Assembly (NCBI RefSeq): GCF_011170125.1
Contig: NZ_BLLN01000003.1
Coordinates: 1,374,501-1,438,500, forward strand
DNA from: Streptomyces diastaticus subsp. diastaticus
GTDB taxonomy: Bacteria; Actinomycetota; Actinomycetes; Streptomycetales; Streptomycetaceae
Reading direction: 5' to 3'
Length of the DNA: 64,000 nt
Shown here: one piece after another, positions 62,777-64,000 of the stretch
How the letters are laid out: every line of letters starts with the position of its first letter
Numbering within the stretch: the stretch's first letter is position 1
Translations under genes and position numbers: made by a program
Notes under the pieces: model-generated
The model's database searches: none
What the model was told of the DNA's origin: nothing
The model's input: only the letters and a program-made list of their open reading frames with translations

Positions 62777-63727
62777 TCAGCCCCGCCGGGTGTGCAGCGA
62801 GGCGAGGTAGGCGTTGTACGCCTCCAGCTCCTTGTCACCGTCCCGGTCCGCGGCCCGGTCCTTGCGCCGCGCCTGCCGCTCCTCCGAGCGCCGCCACTGG
62901 AACAGCAGTGCCAGCAGCACCAGCACCGACGGGATCTCGCTGAACGCCCAGGCGATGCCGCCGGCCGCGCTCTGGTCGCTCAGCGCGTCGATGCCCAGCG
63001 AGGCCGGCGGGTCCAGGTACGTCCCGATCATCGGGCCCGAGGCCATCATCAGCGCGATGCCGAAGAAGGCGTGGAAGGGCATCCCCGCGAACAGCTCCAG
63101 CATCCGCATCACGTAACCCGGCCGGTGCGGGCCCGGGTCCACGCCCATGATCGGCCAGAAGAAGACCAGGCCCACCGCGAGGAAGTGCACCATCATCACG
63201 ATGTGGCCGGCCGCCGAGCCCATCAGGTGGTCGAAGAGGGGCGTGAAGTACAGCCCGTACAGGCTCGCGATGAACATCGGGATGGTGAAGGCGGGGTGGG
63301 TGATGATCCGCATGTACCAGCTGTGCAGGAGCTTCAGCAGCAGCTCCCGAAGCCCGGTCCGGCCGCGCGGGGCCACCGGCAGCGCGCGCAGTGCCAGCGT
63401 GATGGGGGCGCCGAGCAGGAGCAGGATCGGTGACAGCATGCTGATCACCATGTGCTGCACCATGTGGACACTGAACATGACCATGCCGTAGTCGTTGAGC
63501 CTGGTGCACATCACCAGCAGCACGGTCAGCACACCGACGACGAACGAGACGGTCCGTCCCACCGGCCACCGGTCGCCGCGCGCCACCAGCCGTGCCACGC
63601 CCCAGCCGTAGAGGGCCAGCCCCAGCAGGCAGGCGAAGAGGAAGAAGCCGTTGAACGACGGTTCCAGGCCCCGGCTCAGCGTGAACGGCGGCAGCTCCGT
63701 CATCATGCCGTGCCCGCTGTGATCCAT
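62777..63727 (-). CDS. CtaG/Caa3-type cytochrome c oxidase assembly protein
   Basis: A 316-residue seven-helix membrane protein. The N-terminus MDHSGHGMM is His/Met-rich. MFSVHMVQHMVISMLSPILL, WPIMGVDPGPHRPG and MPFHAFFGIALMMASGPMIG are motifs of the Caa3_CtaG family, which helps insert copper into cytochrome oxidase. The C-terminal 40 residues are charged. ATG 63727 has GGGAGCG eight bases upstream. No oxidase subunit gene is in the window. Confidence 0.94.
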   Translation of the reverse strand: MDHSGHGMMTELPPFTLSRGLEPSFNGFFLFACLLGLALYGWGVARLVARGDRWPVGRTVSFVVGVLTVLLVMCTRLNDYGMVMFSVHMVQHMVISMLSPILLLLGAPITLALRALPVAPRGRTGLRELLLKLLHSWYMRIITHPAFTIPMFIASLYGLYFTPLFDHLMGSAAGHIVMMVHFLAVGLVFFWPIMGVDPGPHRPGYVMRMLELFAGMPFHAFFGIALMMASGPMIGTYLDPPASLGIDALSDQSAAGGIAWAFSEIPSVLVLLALLFQWRRSEERQARRKDRAADRDGDKELEAYNAYLASLHTRRG

Positions 63728-63863
63728 GTGTCGCGCTCCCACGGGGAAGATCCGGCGCCGTACGGAAGGATTCGTACGGGATGTCCGCACCAGACTAGAG
63801 CCGCCCCCGGCCGCGTCGGCGGCCGGGGGCGTCCTTCGTGCGCGTGGCGGCGCGCGGGCGCGG

Positions 63864-64000
63864 TCAGAGGACCGTCTGCGCCTCGGCGTACCGGTCCTCG
63901 GGGACCGTCTTCAGCGTCTCGACCGCCTCGGCGAGCGGCACCATCACGATGTCCGTGCCGTGCAGCGCCGTCATCCTCCCGAACTCGCCGCGGTGCACCG
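63864..64000 (-). CDS. pfkA: 6-phosphofructokinase, C-terminal fragment (gene continues past the window)
   Basis: Only the last 45 codons are present. They read VHRGEFGRMTALHGTDIVMV followed by PLAEAVETLKTVPEDRY and end in TVL. The GEFGRMTALHGTDIV block and the LKTVP tail are the conserved C-terminus of bacterial/actinobacterial phosphofructokinases, where the His contacts substrate. The ATP-versus-PPi type cannot be decided from this fragment. Confidence 0.8.
   Translation of the reverse strand, partial: VHRGEFGRMTALHGTDIVMVPLAEAVETLKTVPEDRYAEAQTVL

Noticed and set aside
1..64000. CRISPR arrays, tRNA/rRNA genes, insertion sequences, phage genes or attachment sites
   Set aside because: No regularly spaced repeats, cloverleaf-like sequences, transposase or integrase motifs were seen on either strand.

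Overview
The window is 64 kb of very high G+C actinobacterial chromosome. Gene content and style point to Streptomyces or a close relative: frequent GTG starts, GTGA/ATGA translational couplings, a WhiJ-type XRE/DUF397/HATPase locus, a ydaO (c-di-AMP) leader before an NlpC/P60 hydrolase, and several regulators divergent from their likely targets. I see no tRNA, rRNA, CRISPR array, insertion sequence, integrase or prophage gene. The window reads as ordinary chromosome with many small one- to four-gene units.

Region by region. 1-8.4 kb: edge of an MFS gene, a Pro/Gln-rich membrane-anchored protein, and small housekeeping genes (hotdog thioesterase-like, DedA, gamma carbonic anhydrase-like, hexapeptide acyltransferase, CoA-binding, YigZ, DsbA-like), then an AraC regulator divergent from a TSUP permease. 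8.6-12.8 kb: the sbcD-sbcC nuclease operon. 12.8-20.4 kb: an Lrp regulator beside a decayed rhodanese gene, an SDR, a DUF885 peptidase, and a second Lrp regulator divergent from a Cys/Met-metabolism PLP enzyme that overlaps a membrane-anchored ACT/GNAT protein tail to tail. 20.5-26.5 kb: Tat-exported PhoD-type phosphatase, alpha/beta hydrolase with a palindromic operator candidate, GntR/HutC regulator with a DasR-like site over its -35, and a ROK regulator. 26.5-35 kb, all minus strand: mug-purB, an SGNH hydrolase, two coupled CNNM/HlyC proteins, and an M48 membrane peptidase with an unknown partner.

35-38.6 kb is the most interesting part. An ABC-F protein sits behind a nine-codon leader peptide whose stop lies in a hairpin, followed by a second strong hairpin and a pyrimidine-rich tract. 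This looks like a ribosome-responsive attenuator. The ABC-F gene overlaps a degenerate single ABC domain and is followed by a lincosamide/aminoglycoside-type nucleotidyltransferase. The whole looks like an inducible resistance or ribosome-rescue cassette.

38.6-43.4 kb: biotin synthesis (bioB-bioA-bioD divergent from bioF). 43.4-45.2 kb: the WhiJ-like locus around an AT-rich inverted repeat. 45.2-52.7 kb: riboswitch-controlled cell-wall hydrolase, Eis-like acetyltransferase, PlsC-type acyltransferase, DUF2231-Rieske fusion, small membrane protein, isochorismatase-GlxA pair and SAM methyltransferase. 52.9-64 kb: ABC exporter, phosphoglucomutase, family 5 uracil-DNA glycosylase, TauD dioxygenase with a small upstream ORF, DHA2 MFS exporter, glutathionyl-hydroquinone reductase-like protein, cytidylyltransferase, a tiny membrane protein, CtaG-like protein and the 3' end of a phosphofructokinase gene.

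All assignments come from reading the sequence and recalling protein families. No database search was possible.
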